A stretch of 64,000 nt of DNA. It comes from Lachnospiraceae bacterium (GTDB lineage: Bacteria > Bacillota > Clostridia > Lachnospirales > Lachnospiraceae). How positions within the stretch are numbered: position 1 is the first letter of the stretch; each line of letters starts with the position of its first letter. The position numbers were made by a program, and so were the translations under genes. Location: assembly GCA_017455525.1 (NCBI GenBank), contig JAFTAP010000095.1, positions 1-64,000 of the forward strand, in the 5' to 3' direction. Shown here piece by piece: positions 46,596 through 54,852 of the stretch. The notes beneath the pieces were generated by a model. The model did no database searches, was not told the DNA's origin, and saw nothing but the letters and a program-made list of their open reading frames with translations.

Positions 46596-46617
46596 ATCTA
46601 TTATACTACGTCAAGGC

Positions 46618-47400
46618 TCATTTGCTGAGACTATCACGCTGTCTGACCACTTCATATGCAAGCACGCCGCAGGCTACCGAAGCATTCAGGGAATCGATAT
46701 TCCCATGCAGAGGTATACGCACGATATAATCGCACTTTTCCTTAACAAGCCTCGATAACCCCTTACCCTCCGCTCCTATCACTATCCCCATAGGTCCGCG
46801 GAGATTACAAGCATACATCAGCTCCCCGTCCATATCCGCTCCTGCAAACCATATGCCTTTCTGCTTCAGCTCTTCCATAGCGCGCGTCAGATTCGTAACC
46901 TTTGCGACCGGCACATAATTAATCGCACCCGCCGAAGCCTTAGCCACGGTCGCAGTAAGTCCCACAGCCCTGTCCTTGGGGATAATTACTCCGTGAGCTC
47001 CGCACACATCAGCCGTTCTTATCATAGCCCCAAGATTATGCGGATCCTCTATTCCGTCAAGGACAAAAATAAAAGGCTCCTCGCCCTTTTCCTCTGCCCT
47101 CTGTAATATATCATCAACCTCAGCATAGCTGTAAGCCGCAGCCTTAGCGACAACCCCCTGATGATTTCCCGTAAGGCTCATCGTATCAAGACGCTTCCGA
47201 TCTATGAAATCAATCCTTATGCCTGCTTTCTTTGCTTCCCTCTTTATGGTCTCTATCTTGCCGTCATGCGAGCCGTCGAGCACGTATAGCCTGTCTATAG
47301 TCCTGCCTGACCTTAGAGCCTCTATGACTTCGTTCCTGCCTTCAATAAGAGAAGTCTTTTCTTCTTGTGCCCCGTTGTTTCCCATTTCGCCTTTTCGCAT
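46618..47400 (-). CDS. rlmB: 23S rRNA 2'-O-methyltransferase, TrmH/RlmB family
   Basis: A SPOUT methyltransferase that modifies a ribose (G2251 in E. coli 23S rRNA) using SAM. The 260 residues have the N-terminal substrate-binding domain (IEGRNEVIEALRSG) and the knotted domain with FVLDGIEDPHNLGAMIRTAD, IVIGAEGKGLSRLV and RIPLHGNIDSLNASVACG. The start is the ATG that shares one base with the mrnC stop; an ATG 15 bases later is an alternative. The gene is part of the cysE-cysS-mrnC-rlmB-sigH operon. Confidence 0.94.
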   Translation of the reverse strand: MRKGEMGNNGAQEEKTSLIEGRNEVIEALRSGRTIDRLYVLDGSHDGKIETIKREAKKAGIRIDFIDRKRLDTMSLTGNHQGVVAKAAAYSYAEVDDILQRAEEKGEEPFIFVLDGIEDPHNLGAMIRTADVCGAHGVIIPKDRAVGLTATVAKASAGAINYVPVAKVTNLTRAMEELKQKGIWFAGADMDGELMYACNLRGPMGIVIGAEGKGLSRLVKEKCDYIVRIPLHGNIDSLNASVACGVLAYEVVRQRDSLSK

Positions 47401-47780
47401 TATGTAAACCTCGTTATTAATTCTTCTATCCTGTCTGTCCTGTTCAGTAGATACAAATATCCAAAGAGAGCTTCTAATCCGGTCGCTTTATGATATTCCA
47501 TGCTAGTGGCGTTCTTTGCCTGATGCGTGACATGCGCATTACAGCCCCTGTGCATTATATCCAGCTCGTCCTCATCCAGCTCGTCTTCCGAATCAAGGAT
47601 ATCGTACACCTTAGCCTGTGCCGTAGCCGCAACTATACGCGACGCTTCGTTATGCAGATTCCTTGCCTGCGTATTTCCCCTTTTCACAAGGGCAGACCGC
47701 ACATAAAGCCCATAAACCCCATCACCGAGAAAAGCAAACGTAAGCGGAGAATAAGTACGCAAGTCTATATTCGAGTCCAC
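47400..47780 (-). CDS. mrnC: Mini-ribonuclease III
   Basis: Matures 23S rRNA as a dimer made only of the RNase III catalytic domain, without a dsRNA-binding domain. The 126 residues show the family pattern LTFAFLGDGVYGLYVRSALV with the catalytic Asp, and later YHKATGLEALFGYLYLL with the Glu. The start is a GTG that overlaps the cysS end by 16 bases. The gene shares one base with rlmB. Order and spacing match other Firmicutes. Confidence 0.94.
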   Translation of the reverse strand: MDSNIDLRTYSPLTFAFLGDGVYGLYVRSALVKRGNTQARNLHNEASRIVAATAQAKVYDILDSEDELDEDELDIMHRGCNAHVTHQAKNATSMEYHKATGLEALFGYLYLLNRTDRIEELITRFT

Positions 47781-49201
47781 TTCACGCCCTCTCTTGTATC
47801 CTTAAGCTGTATGCCCTTTGATAAAAGCTCGTCCCTTATCTCATCGGCTCTTGCGAAATCTTTATTCTTACGCGCTTCCTGTCTCTCCTCTATAAGCCTC
47901 TCTATATCGGAATCGAGCGTCTCTTCCTTCACTTCCAGGATTAGTCCCAGTACGTCACCCAAAGTCACGATCTCATCCTTTAAGGTACTTGCGAATTCTT
48001 TCGTTACGCCATTCTCCGCAGAATCGCTCTTAGTAGCGGTATTAGCAAGCTTCACAAGGTCGAATATGACAGATATCGCATCAGCGGTATTGAGGTCATC
48101 ATCCATTACCTCGTTAAACCTCTCCTGCTGCCGCTTCGCTTCTTCTATTATTTCCCTCTCGGCATCGGTCATGCCGCCGTCCGCTCCGGATTCTATTATG
48201 TCCGATAAATTGGACACCGCATTTTTTATCCTGTCAAGCCCTGCCTTTGCCGATTCCATAAGCTTGTCCGAGAAGTTAAGCGGCGACCTGTACTGTGCGG
48301 AGAGCATGAAGAACCTTAACACCTGCAGGTCGTAATGCTCCGCTATATCGCGTACCGTAAAGAAGTTCCCAAGGGACTTACTCATCTTTTGATTGTCTAT
48401 ATTAAGGAAGCCGTTGTGCATCCAGTAATGCGCAAAGGGTACCCCGTTCGCCGCCTCCGACTGCGCTATCTCATTCTCGTGATGCGGAAAGATAAGATCC
48501 TCTCCGCCGGCATGAATGTCTATCGTATCCCCAAGGTACTTCTTTGACATGCACGAGCACTCTATATGCCATCCGGGACGTCCGTCGCACCAAGGAGACT
48601 CCCAATAAGGCTCGCCTTCTTTCTTAGGCTTCCATAACACGAAGTCAAGGTCATCCTCCTTGCCCTCGGTTCCCGAAACCTTAAGCGCATGATTCTCTGA
48701 GCGGTGTCCTGATTCGAGGTCGTCTATATTCTTGCCCGAAAGCTTGCCATAACCCGTGAATTTCCTCGTGCGGTAGTACACCGTCCCGTCAGGAACCTTG
48801 TAGGCATAGCCCTTATCCTCTAGCGTCCTTATCATGTCTATCATCTCAGGTATCTCTTTGGTAGCCTGCGGATGCGTGGTTGCAGGCAGCACGTTAAGTC
48901 CCTGCATGTCCTTCCTGCACTCAGCTATGTATCTCTCCGATATTACCGAAGAATCCGTGCCCTCTTCATTCGCCGCATTTATTATCTTGTCGTCCACATC
49001 CGTGAAATTCGACACGTAATTAACCTCGTAGCCCCTGTAGGTCATATAACGCCTGAACGTGTCAAATACTATCATAGGTCTTGCGTTTCCTATATGTATG
49101 AGGTTATATACCGTAGGCCCGCAGACATACATCGTAATCTTCCCCGGCGTGATAGGAATAAATTCCTCTAAACGTTTTGACAGTGTGTTATAGATTTTCA
49201 T
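47765..49201 (-). CDS. cysS: Cysteinyl-tRNA synthetase
   Basis: Charges tRNA-Cys. The 478 residues fit the family. The class I HIGH motif appears as YNLIHIGNARPMIVFDTF, zinc ligands include CGPTVYN and WHIECSCMS with HHENEIAQSE, and KMSKSLGNFF is the KMSKS loop. The C-terminal DALR and extension domains are present. AGGAGAGG precedes the ATG. It follows cysE with a hairpin in the 123-base gap; no T-box is recognisable there. Confidence 0.97.
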   Translation of the reverse strand: MKIYNTLSKRLEEFIPITPGKITMYVCGPTVYNLIHIGNARPMIVFDTFRRYMTYRGYEVNYVSNFTDVDDKIINAANEEGTDSSVISERYIAECRKDMQGLNVLPATTHPQATKEIPEMIDMIRTLEDKGYAYKVPDGTVYYRTRKFTGYGKLSGKNIDDLESGHRSENHALKVSGTEGKEDDLDFVLWKPKKEGEPYWESPWCDGRPGWHIECSCMSKKYLGDTIDIHAGGEDLIFPHHENEIAQSEAANGVPFAHYWMHNGFLNIDNQKMSKSLGNFFTVRDIAEHYDLQVLRFFMLSAQYRSPLNFSDKLMESAKAGLDRIKNAVSNLSDIIESGADGGMTDAEREIIEEAKRQQERFNEVMDDDLNTADAISVIFDLVKLANTATKSDSAENGVTKEFASTLKDEIVTLGDVLGLILEVKEETLDSDIERLIEERQEARKNKDFARADEIRDELLSKGIQLKDTREGVKWTRI

Positions 49202-49247
49202 CGTGTATCCTCTCCTGTAGTGGCCGTCTTTATTTTGTGTGTAATAA

Positions 49248-49318
49248 AGCCCGACGGATTGCTCCGTGCTTAGCGCTCCCGCAATCCTATGTACATTCGA
49301 AATCCGCCCTATCGGGCT
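49248..49318 (-). terminator. Nested hairpin between cysE and cysS (possible attenuator)
   Basis: AGCCCGA (49248-49254) pairs with TCGGGCT (49312-49318), and GGATTGC (49256-49262) with GCAATCC (49281-49287). On the minus strand the structure is followed by TTTATT about 45 bases before the cysS ATG. It may partly stop cysE transcripts. No T-box sequence (GGTGG) or specifier loop is seen. Confidence 0.55.
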
Positions 49319-49324
49319 GCTTTC

Positions 49325-50065
49325 TCATATCCCCTCTCCGTTCATTCCTTCCGTATTCTTCTTATCCATCTCTATCCGGCTTCTCTCTGCCCTTCCGGAG
49401 AAGTCATTCTTTACGAACCTCAGCTCCTCCTCCAGCCGCAGGATATGATTAGTAATCTCGGAATTAGCATTTTTCAGGTTATCAATATCCTCGCGCACAG
49501 GATCCGGCAGATCAGTCTGGTCTATGATCTCTGACGGGATTTCCTGATCGTATCTCTTGACGATCCGCCCCGGAACGCCGACCACGGTGCAGTTATCCGG
49601 TACTGATTCAAGCACGACAGAGCCTGCGCCTATCTTAACATTATCTCCTATGGTAAAAGAGCCCAGAACCTTAGCTCCTGCGCTGATCATGACATTATTC
49701 CCTATAGTAGGATGACGCTTGCCCTTCTCCTTACCTGTGCCACCAAGCGTGACGCCTTGATAGAGCAGGACATTATCGCCTATCTCAGTCGTCTCTCCGA
49801 TGATGACGCCAGTGCCGTGATCTATAAAGAAATTCTTCCCTATCTTAGCTCCCGGATGTATCTCTATGCCGGTCTTCCTGGCTGCCTTCTGCGATATATA
49901 TCTGGCTCTGAAATAGTGTCCCTTAAGATAATGCTCATGCGCCTTCCTGTAATAATACACAGCCCAGAAGCTGGGATAAAGAAATACCTCCCAGTCGCTG
50001 TGTATAGCCGGATCATGCTCACGCGTCACCTTAATCTGTTCTTTTATATATTTATAGGTAATCAT
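49325..50065 (-). CDS. cysE: Serine O-acetyltransferase
   Basis: Makes O-acetylserine from serine and acetyl-CoA, the first step of cysteine synthesis, in a trimer of left-handed beta-helices. At 246 residues, motifs are RYISQKAARKTGIEIHPGAKIG (as RYISQKAARKTG and IEIHPGAKIG), FFIDHGTGVIIGETTEIGDN, YQGVTLGGTGKEKGKRHPTIG (from GVTLGGTGKEKGKRHPTIG) and the hexapeptide repeats to GVPGRIV. The C-terminal tail (about 190-246) is longer than in the B. subtilis enzyme, coiled and charged. No clear ribosome site is seen before the ATG. It heads the cysS-to-sigH run, coupling cysteine supply to Cys-tRNA. Confidence 0.95.
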   Translation of the reverse strand: MITYKYIKEQIKVTREHDPAIHSDWEVFLYPSFWAVYYYRKAHEHYLKGHYFRARYISQKAARKTGIEIHPGAKIGKNFFIDHGTGVIIGETTEIGDNVLLYQGVTLGGTGKEKGKRHPTIGNNVMISAGAKVLGSFTIGDNVKIGAGSVVLESVPDNCTVVGVPGRIVKRYDQEIPSEIIDQTDLPDPVREDIDNLKNANSEITNHILRLEEELRFVKNDFSGRAERSRIEMDKKNTEGMNGEGI

Positions 50066-50153
50066 ACAGAGAATAGATTACCACAATGTAGGAAATAAAG
50101 CCAAACTTTTATGATCCTGAAGATATTTTACTCGGGGGGGCAGTATATAGCTA

Positions 50154-52037
50154 TTATTTCTTCCCGTATTTATTATAATAGATTCTCCCGAATCCTGCCC
50201 TCTTATTCTTCACGGAATTACTTTGATCCGCCGGACGCTCGTATACTGTCAGCACCTTGTCTGACGCTTCTTTGACGCTTTTTGCCGACTTCAACGTATT
50301 AAGCACGCTCTTGTAGCCTTCTGTAAGCTCTTTCCAGAGATACTCAAGCTGAACGCCGATATCACCTATTGATTTACCCTTGCTTTTTGCATAGTCAAGT
50401 AATCCCTGCTTCCTTGTATGATAGGTCCATTGTGCCAGCCCGTAACCCGCGCTGTCCTTTGCGAAATTATTGTACCTTCCGCTATCTACAAGCTCCGTAT
50501 ATTCCTCATCGGAGACATTGAATTTCTTGTTGTATGTATTCTGCAGGTTATTTGATCTGAGAGAAGACTCAGCATAAAGATTCCCCATCATTCCGGCCGT
50601 TCCATATTCATTTCCGGTCTTGCTGTAGAGATAATTCCATATTGTCGCCTCGTCATCCAGCTTCTTCCACTGCGCATAAAGAGTGACAGAAGCACCGTCC
50701 TTTGAAGATAGGTTTTTCACCTTTTCCTTATTGGGATAACTCTTGCCGCTTCCATTTTTCTTTGTATTCCAGCCTGAAAACTTGTAGCCCAGTCTCCCGA
50801 ACTTATTAGACCTCAAAGTGTACTCATCACCGTATCTGCATCCTGACATGTCCTTCATGCTACCGGAATCAGCCCCGTTACCATTAAATCTTATAGTGTA
50901 AGAACTGGCGGCCCATTTGGCATAAAGCGTTTTGTTGCCCGTGCTGCCTTTATTTATCGCAGTGATCTTATTCTTGAACTTAGCTTCGCTGAACCATCCT
51001 AGGAACTTAAATCCTGATCTGCTCGGACTTGCTAGTTTTATCTTTCCCGTAGTCACGGTATAGCTCTTAGGATTCTTGCTGTTGTTCTTTCCTCCGTTTA
51101 GCTTATAAGCGATAGTATATTTCACAGGCTTCCATTGCGCGTATAATATCACGGTTGCCCCGTCCTTTACAGACAGATTCTTTACGGACGCCTTATTGGC
51201 GTAAGCCTTGCCTTTACCGTTAGACTTTGTGTTCCACCCGTCAAAGGAATATCCCGCTCTCTTATACGCATTTGCCTTTAGTATATATGTTTTATCGTAT
51301 TTGCAGCCTGCTGTATCCTCCATTTTCCCGGAAGTAGATCTATTGCCATTATATCTTATGACATATTCATTCACGCTCCATTGTGCGTATAATACAATGA
51401 TAACACCTTCTTCTGCAGATAGATCTTCAAACTGCTCCTCATCTGTGTAATCCGTACCTTTTCCATTAGCTCTCGTATTCCACCCGGTAAAATGATAACC
51501 TTTCTTTGTGTACTTGTTTGCGGTAAGGTCACAGCTCTCCCCCACTACGCACACTGAATCCTCCATGCTCCCGCTTGTTGAGCCATTTCCATCATACGTA
51601 ATAGTATAGCTCTGCTTCGCATTCTCTGACACGGTAATATTGTCCTCGGAAACTGTCTCATCAGACTTTTCTATATTATTTTCAGACGCAGAGGTGTCTT
51701 CTGCCTCATTTCCCGATACAGTCTGCTCCGGATCTTTATCATCGGCTTCATCTTCCGATACAGTCTGCTCCGGATCTGTGTCATCGGCTTTATTTTCTGA
51801 AACGATCTCATCTTCTTTAGATTCTGTATTATTTATATCTTCCTCTTTGTTTTCAACCAAAGCAGCGTCTGAGGAAACAGACTCTTCCGGACTGGCTTCG
51901 TATGTATTCTCAGCATAGGTCTCCCGATCCGGCTCGATCTGCTCACTCGCGTATACTTCCTTACACATCGGCAAAAAAGCCATAAATAAGGCTAATATAA
52001 TGCTCAATGTCCTCTTAAAAAAATAAAACCTCTTCAT
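50154..52037 (-). CDS. Secreted InlB-repeat protein with phage-lysozyme-like hydrolase domain
   Basis: Probably a secreted wall-associated hydrolase. From ATG 52037 the 627 residues have a signal peptide (about 1-30, IILALFMAFLPMCKEVYA), an acidic low-complexity segment (about 35-145) with repeated DPEQTVSEDEADD-type units, four InlB/Listeria-Bacteroides repeats (about 150-465, each ending LYAQW or LYAKW; the third is a shorter variant), and a C-terminal domain (about 470-625) with AGMMGNLYAESSLRSNNLQN and GYGLAQWTYHTRKQGLLDYA, the phage tail lysozyme pattern. No LPXTG or choline motif is present, so attachment may be through the repeats. Start 52052 is an alternative. A GH25 gene with the same architecture style lies upstream. 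Confidence 0.88.
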   Translation of the reverse strand: MKRFYFFKRTLSIILALFMAFLPMCKEVYASEQIEPDRETYAENTYEASPEESVSSDAALVENKEEDINNTESKEDEIVSENKADDTDPEQTVSEDEADDKDPEQTVSGNEAEDTSASENNIEKSDETVSEDNITVSENAKQSYTITYDGNGSTSGSMEDSVCVVGESCDLTANKYTKKGYHFTGWNTRANGKGTDYTDEEQFEDLSAEEGVIIVLYAQWSVNEYVIRYNGNRSTSGKMEDTAGCKYDKTYILKANAYKRAGYSFDGWNTKSNGKGKAYANKASVKNLSVKDGATVILYAQWKPVKYTIAYKLNGGKNNSKNPKSYTVTTGKIKLASPSRSGFKFLGWFSEAKFKNKITAINKGSTGNKTLYAKWAASSYTIRFNGNGADSGSMKDMSGCRYGDEYTLRSNKFGRLGYKFSGWNTKKNGSGKSYPNKEKVKNLSSKDGASVTLYAQWKKLDDEATIWNYLYSKTGNEYGTAGMMGNLYAESSLRSNNLQNTYNKKFNVSDEEYTELVDSGRYNNFAKDSAGYGLAQWTYHTRKQGLLDYAKSKGKSIGDIGVQLEYLWKELTEGYKSVLNTLKSAKSVKEASDKVLTVYERPADQSNSVKNKRAGFGRIYYNKYGKK

Positions 52038-52099
52038 AATCCCAAACCTCATAAATAGTTCATCTTACGCTTATATCCATCACAAAATTAATAGTCAAA

Positions 52100-52128
52100 A
52101 AAAGCACCCATAAAATACGAGTGCTTTT
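52100..52128 (-). terminator. Terminator of the GH25 gene
   Basis: AAAAGCAC (52100-52107) pairs with GTGCTTTT (52121-52128), and the minus strand continues TTTTTTTGAC. It separates the two secreted hydrolase genes into different transcripts. Confidence 0.75.
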
Positions 52129-52171
52129 AATGATATCACTTTGTTAACATAATATCAAGAAGCGTCTGAAT

Positions 52172-54217
52172 TTAAGTATATTTCGTCTTTTTGTAATCCT
52201 TCTCTGTATCACTGGCCAGGATATGGAATACGGCACTTACATAGTTATGATCTTCATCTGCGTCCTTATGCCTTCCCTTCCCCGTGGCTGTCACTCTTAT
52301 AGCAGTGCCGACAGGGATTATATCCCTCTTCATGTCGACGGCATCTCCTGCCTTCACGATCACCTTCTCATACCGTCTGCCCCAGACATCAAGCCTTCTC
52401 TCGATCTCCGTGTCTTCCTCGTATGTATAGACAAGATTCCTGTCATAGTCGAAACCGGCCATCAGACGTGAACCGTCAGAGTCATAAATTCTCACTGTTG
52501 AACGGCACGCACGAGGTCTTGGCGAATATACGATGTCAGACGCAGTCATCGTAGCCCTGCTTATGCTCATCGGATCAGACTCCGCATCCTCTTCATCCGC
52601 CTCGCTGACGTATTTCTCCGATTGGGTATTTATCTTCTCTTCCTTACCAGCATTGGCTGCATCGCGGTACGTCTTCGCCTCATCTGCAAGGATTTCAATA
52701 TGTAAATGGGTCTCATGATTTATATCCTCAGCCTCTTCACCTGGGAAGTCGCCATACCAGAAATCAAGATCAAGATTAGTGCCCTTCATTAATCCTAATC
52801 CGTTCCTTCCCTCTCCAAATCCCGTGAACCTGCTGGAAAACTGCCATGCATCTAAAGGACCCTTGTATGATGTAGAATAAATCCCGTCATTACCCTTAGA
52901 GACATAATTTGCCATCCATATATGGTTTTCATCCGGGATATCCTCAAGCTCCATGTCTTTTTCAAGCATGCTTTTATTGGCGTATATACCGGCAGTATAG
53001 CCCTCATCACGAATTCTTTCACAGAATGTATTAACTATGGAAGTGTGCTCATCCGCACTCAGGCGCGCCCCCCTTAGCCTTCCGGGATTACCGGAATATT
53101 CGTAGTCCGTAACTACAGGTAATGTTATCAAATCCTTATATTCATCTATCACTTCCAGGCAGTGCTCTGCCTCTTCCAATGCCTCGCTCTCCGATACGGC
53201 CTGCGAGAAGTAATATATGCCTACGGCAACCCCTGCTTCATGAGCATTCTCAATGTTCGCACCACAGCAATAGTCCTCATTCAGTGAACCCTGACCTCCG
53301 TATCCCCTGTAGCCCGCTCTTATGAATGCAAACTCTATGCCGTATTTTTCTTTAAGTGTCTTCCAGTCTTCTACCTCTATCTCGCCCTGATAATGCGATA
53401 TATCAATCCCCTGCCTGACCCTCGGAAGATCTTCATCCTTATCTGTGCTGAAGAACTTAGGATAACGATACTTGAAGTCAGAATTAAGGATTAGCGTAAA
53501 TGGGTTCATATTAGCGCCGGATATGATCTTACTCCAGGCTTTATTAAGCTTAAGCTTTATCTCGGTCTGTCTGCTAATGTTTGAATCTGAAATATGCCTG
53601 AACATCTCAGGGTCTTCAGGCGCAAACTCCCAATGATCGCCATTCTCATCCATGTATTCAAGCATGCCGTCATCTGTCTCAGTCACGCCATGCTCCTCAA
53701 GCCATTCCTCCTCAGATGTATCTGCCTCGGTCGAAGCTTCTTCGTTTGTCTCGTCAGAATCCCATTCTGTATCTTCATCTGCCTCGCTATCCTCGGATTC
53801 GATATTTTCCTCTTCTTCCTCTAAGGACTCTGCATCATCACCCTCGTCTGTATGGTCCGACGTATCTTCTTCATCTGTCTGTTCTTCTTCATGATGATCT
53901 ATATCATCGTCTTCCGACGTTTCCTCCGTATCATTCTCAAAGTCCTCTATGACAGTCTCATCCTCTGATACTGAACTTTCCGCCTCACGAGATTCATTAC
54001 TGTTATCTATATCTTCATTTTCTTCACTTATATTCGTTTTCTGACTTTCATTTGATTCTATGTCCTCAGATTCATTTGTATCAGAATCGGAGCCTTCATT
54101 TTCAGAATTATAAGGAATATTTTGAGACACGGAGTCACCAAGTGCCGCAACTGATCCATACAACACAAAAACTAAAGACAAAATGATACTTAATATTTTT
54201 TTATTAAAAGAGCCCAT
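52172..54217 (-). CDS. Secreted GH25 muramidase (lysozyme) with long acidic linker
   Basis: Cuts the MurNAc-GlcNAc bond of peptidoglycan. The 681 residues have a signal peptide (about 1-28), an extreme Glu/Asp/Ser/Thr linker (about 35-200, runs such as EEEEENIESEDSEADEDTE), then the GH25 domain (about 262-485). That begins VRQGIDISHYQGEIE with the catalytic Asp, and has FAFIRAGYRGYGGQGS, GIYYFSQAVSESEALEEAEH (as GIYYFSQAVSESEALEEA), VVTDYEYSG with the acid pair, and WQFSSRFTGFG. A C-terminal domain of about 150 residues (STVRIYDSDGSRLMAGF) is not recognised. It stands just downstream of a perfect 24-base palindrome. Confidence 0.91.
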   Translation of the reverse strand: MGSFNKKILSIILSLVFVLYGSVAALGDSVSQNIPYNSENEGSDSDTNESEDIESNESQKTNISEENEDIDNSNESREAESSVSEDETVIEDFENDTEETSEDDDIDHHEEEQTDEEDTSDHTDEGDDAESLEEEEENIESEDSEADEDTEWDSDETNEEASTEADTSEEEWLEEHGVTETDDGMLEYMDENGDHWEFAPEDPEMFRHISDSNISRQTEIKLKLNKAWSKIISGANMNPFTLILNSDFKYRYPKFFSTDKDEDLPRVRQGIDISHYQGEIEVEDWKTLKEKYGIEFAFIRAGYRGYGGQGSLNEDYCCGANIENAHEAGVAVGIYYFSQAVSESEALEEAEHCLEVIDEYKDLITLPVVTDYEYSGNPGRLRGARLSADEHTSIVNTFCERIRDEGYTAGIYANKSMLEKDMELEDIPDENHIWMANYVSKGNDGIYSTSYKGPLDAWQFSSRFTGFGEGRNGLGLMKGTNLDLDFWYGDFPGEEAEDINHETHLHIEILADEAKTYRDAANAGKEEKINTQSEKYVSEADEEDAESDPMSISRATMTASDIVYSPRPRACRSTVRIYDSDGSRLMAGFDYDRNLVYTYEEDTEIERRLDVWGRRYEKVIVKAGDAVDMKRDIIPVGTAIRVTATGKGRHKDADEDHNYVSAVFHILASDTEKDYKKTKYT

Positions 54218-54245
54218 TAAATATAACCTCTCATTATTAAACGAT

Positions 54246-54269
54246 GGACTTTGATTATAATCAAAGTCC
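54246..54269. promoter_or_regulatory. Perfect 24-base palindrome upstream of the GH25 gene
   Basis: GGACTTTGATTA (54246-54257) is followed directly by its complement TAATCAAAGTCC (54258-54269). On the plus strand it continues GTTTTT, but no plus gene precedes it. On the minus strand it lies 29 bases upstream of the GH25 ATG and 21 bases past the NitR-like stop, so it could be that gene's terminator (weak T-run), an operator, or both. Confidence 0.6.
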
Positions 54270-54289
54270 GTTTTTATGTCAACGTATTA

Positions 54290-54850
54290 TCAAAGCCACG
54301 ATCCGGAAAGGCTCAGCATGACTATGCGAGCCGCCTCGACCATGCTTGCACCGGTGTCCATGCTCGTCTTCTGCAGATAGCGGTGGGCTTCATCTTCGGT
54401 CATATTGTTACGTTCTATAAGTATCGCCTTTGCCTCGGCAATGATGTCCTGTTCCTCTTTAGAGCGAACCTTCGGAGCCGATTTCCGCTTTTTCTTCCGC
54501 CGCTCCGCAGCCTCCGCCATCATAGCAAGCGTTTCGACCACGTCGCCTGCCTTTATCGGCATCTCTACACAGACTACGCCATCTATTCCGACCGCTTCCT
54601 GCAGTGAAGCCCTGCCTGCCACGAGCATCATATCGAAGCTGTCAGGCAGGTCCTCCCTTATTTCATCATACATCATATCAGGAAACTTATAGCCACAGAC
54701 TACGATGCCGTCAGTAAGACCGTCAGTCGCAGCCATTACCTGCGCCCCCGTCGTTGCAAGCGACAGCACCTTAAAGCCTGACCTTATGAGCAGGTTCTGT
54801 ATCTTCTGTGCGTTTTCCAGCTTAGGAAATGCTACGATGATGCCTGTCAT
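54290..54850 (-). CDS. ANTAR-domain regulator, NitR-like, with pseudo-receiver
   Basis: An RNA-binding antiterminator-type regulator. The 186 residues have a receiver-like N-terminal half (about 1-110) and a C-terminal ANTAR domain (about 128-182: AKAILIERNNMTEDEAHRYL, then MDTGASMVEAARIVM). The receiver lacks the usual acidic pair after the first strand, and the phospho-acceptor position reads VVCGYKFPDM without Asp, so phosphorylation is unlikely. A basic segment (RRKKKRKSAPKVR) links the halves. It follows glnA by 2 bases, as nitR follows glnA in Clostridium, which suggests control of nitrogen genes. No dual-hexaloop RNA target was found by eye. Confidence 0.86.
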   Translation of the reverse strand: MTGIIVAFPKLENAQKIQNLLIRSGFKVLSLATTGAQVMAATDGLTDGIVVCGYKFPDMMYDEIREDLPDSFDMMLVAGRASLQEAVGIDGVVCVEMPIKAGDVVETLAMMAEAAERRKKKRKSAPKVRSKEEQDIIAEAKAILIERNNMTEDEAHRYLQKTSMDTGASMVEAARIVMLSLSGSWL

Positions 54851-54852
54851 CT

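Noticed and set aside
46031..46758. Plus-strand frames opposite sigH and rlmB
   Set aside because: Mirror frames of conserved genes, no own signals.
49202..49324. T-box riboswitch for cysS
   Set aside because: No GGTGG antiterminator sequence or specifier loop could be found; only a hairpin with weak T-run.
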